Below, one piece after another: positions 32,144-32,218 of a stretch of DNA of 32,218 bases. The first letter of the stretch is position 1. Each line of letters starts with the position of its first letter. The notes under the pieces were generated by a model, which had not been told where the DNA came from, did no database searches, and saw only the letters and a list, made by a program, of their open reading frames with translations. Source of the DNA: an uncultured Bacteroidia bacterium (GTDB lineage: Bacteria; Bacteroidota; Bacteroidia; Bacteroidales; F082). Made by a program: the position numbers and the translations under genes. The stretch spans positions 1 to 32,218 of the forward strand of contig CAJVWU010000047.1 of NCBI GenBank assembly GCA_913009755.1, read 5' to 3'.

Positions 32144-32218
32144 ATGGAATTACTTACAAAAACATACAAGAATAAAATCAATGGCACCTTGGGCTGTTTT
32201 GACAGGGTAATCATAACA
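32144..32218 (+). CDS. 5' end of a conserved protein gene, cut by window edge
   Basis: ATG at 32144 opens 25 codons, starting MELLTKTYKNKINGTLGCFD and continuing RVIIT, without a stop to the window end. A near-consensus -7 (CATCTTTG, one mismatch) lies at 32132-32139. The N-terminus resembles that of a conserved family I associate with multi-copy genes in environmental bacteria, but I cannot name a function. The gap 31982-32143 otherwise shows nothing recognisable. Confidence 0.5.
   Translation, partial: MELLTKTYKNKINGTLGCFDRVIIT

Overview
The window looks like a chromosome segment of an anaerobic, sulfur-metabolising Bacteroidota (Bacteroidales or Marinilabiliales-like). Three things support this: a type IX secretion-type C-terminal domain at 192-2810, many promoters fitting the Bacteroidota -7 consensus TAnnTTTG, and small AT-rich intergenic repeats typical of the phylum. 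No rRNA, tRNA or CRISPR array is visible.

Left part (1-10374). The window opens in the 3' end of a probable transposase, followed by a large secreted FN3/CHU_C-type protein. Next come two very large paralogs (2822-6226 minus, 7354-10374 plus). Each fuses two receiver-like domains to a PEP-synthase-type ATP-grasp (PPDK N-terminal) domain but has no visible phosphohistidine domain. They flank a NarL/LuxR-type regulator whose receiver has lost its phosphoacceptor aspartate. This looks like an uncharacterised signalling module.

Accessory island (10405-15358). It holds a RelE/ParE-type toxin with a ParD-like antitoxin and its palindromic operator, a decayed gene remnant, and a two-gene operon of P-loop ATPases. 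The second ATPase carries seven near-identical 32-residue TPR/Sel1-like repeats. The ATPase promoter is bracketed by two copies of the same palindrome. A D-threonine-aldolase-like PLP enzyme (15353-16420) follows on the other strand.

Sulfur region (16588-29213, all minus strand). There are two operons. The first (22839 down to 16588) encodes a Tat-exported molybdopterin oxidoreductase, a four-cluster ferredoxin and an NrfD-type membrane subunit (a polysulfide/thiosulfate reductase-type complex), then a split YeeE/YedE sulfur transporter and two membrane-anchored rhodanese-like proteins. Both rhodaneses lack the catalytic cysteine but end in the same basic tail plus ASGGC. The second (29213 down to 23240) encodes two DsrE-family proteins, TusA, a stand-alone FlpD/MvhD-like protein, two HdrA-type flavoproteins and an HdrC-cytochrome b fusion (QmoABC-like), with a small winged-helix protein in between. 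A Crp/Fnr-type regulator diverges from this operon, and Crp-like dyads lie upstream of both operons. My inference is that sulfane sulfur enters through Psr, the rhodaneses and YeeE/YedE, is carried by TusA and DsrE, and exchanges electrons with the quinone pool through the Qmo/Hdr complex. No sat, aprAB or dsrAB is present in the window.

Right end. A transmembrane TPR regulator with a C-terminal HTH is followed by the first 25 codons of a gene cut by the window edge.
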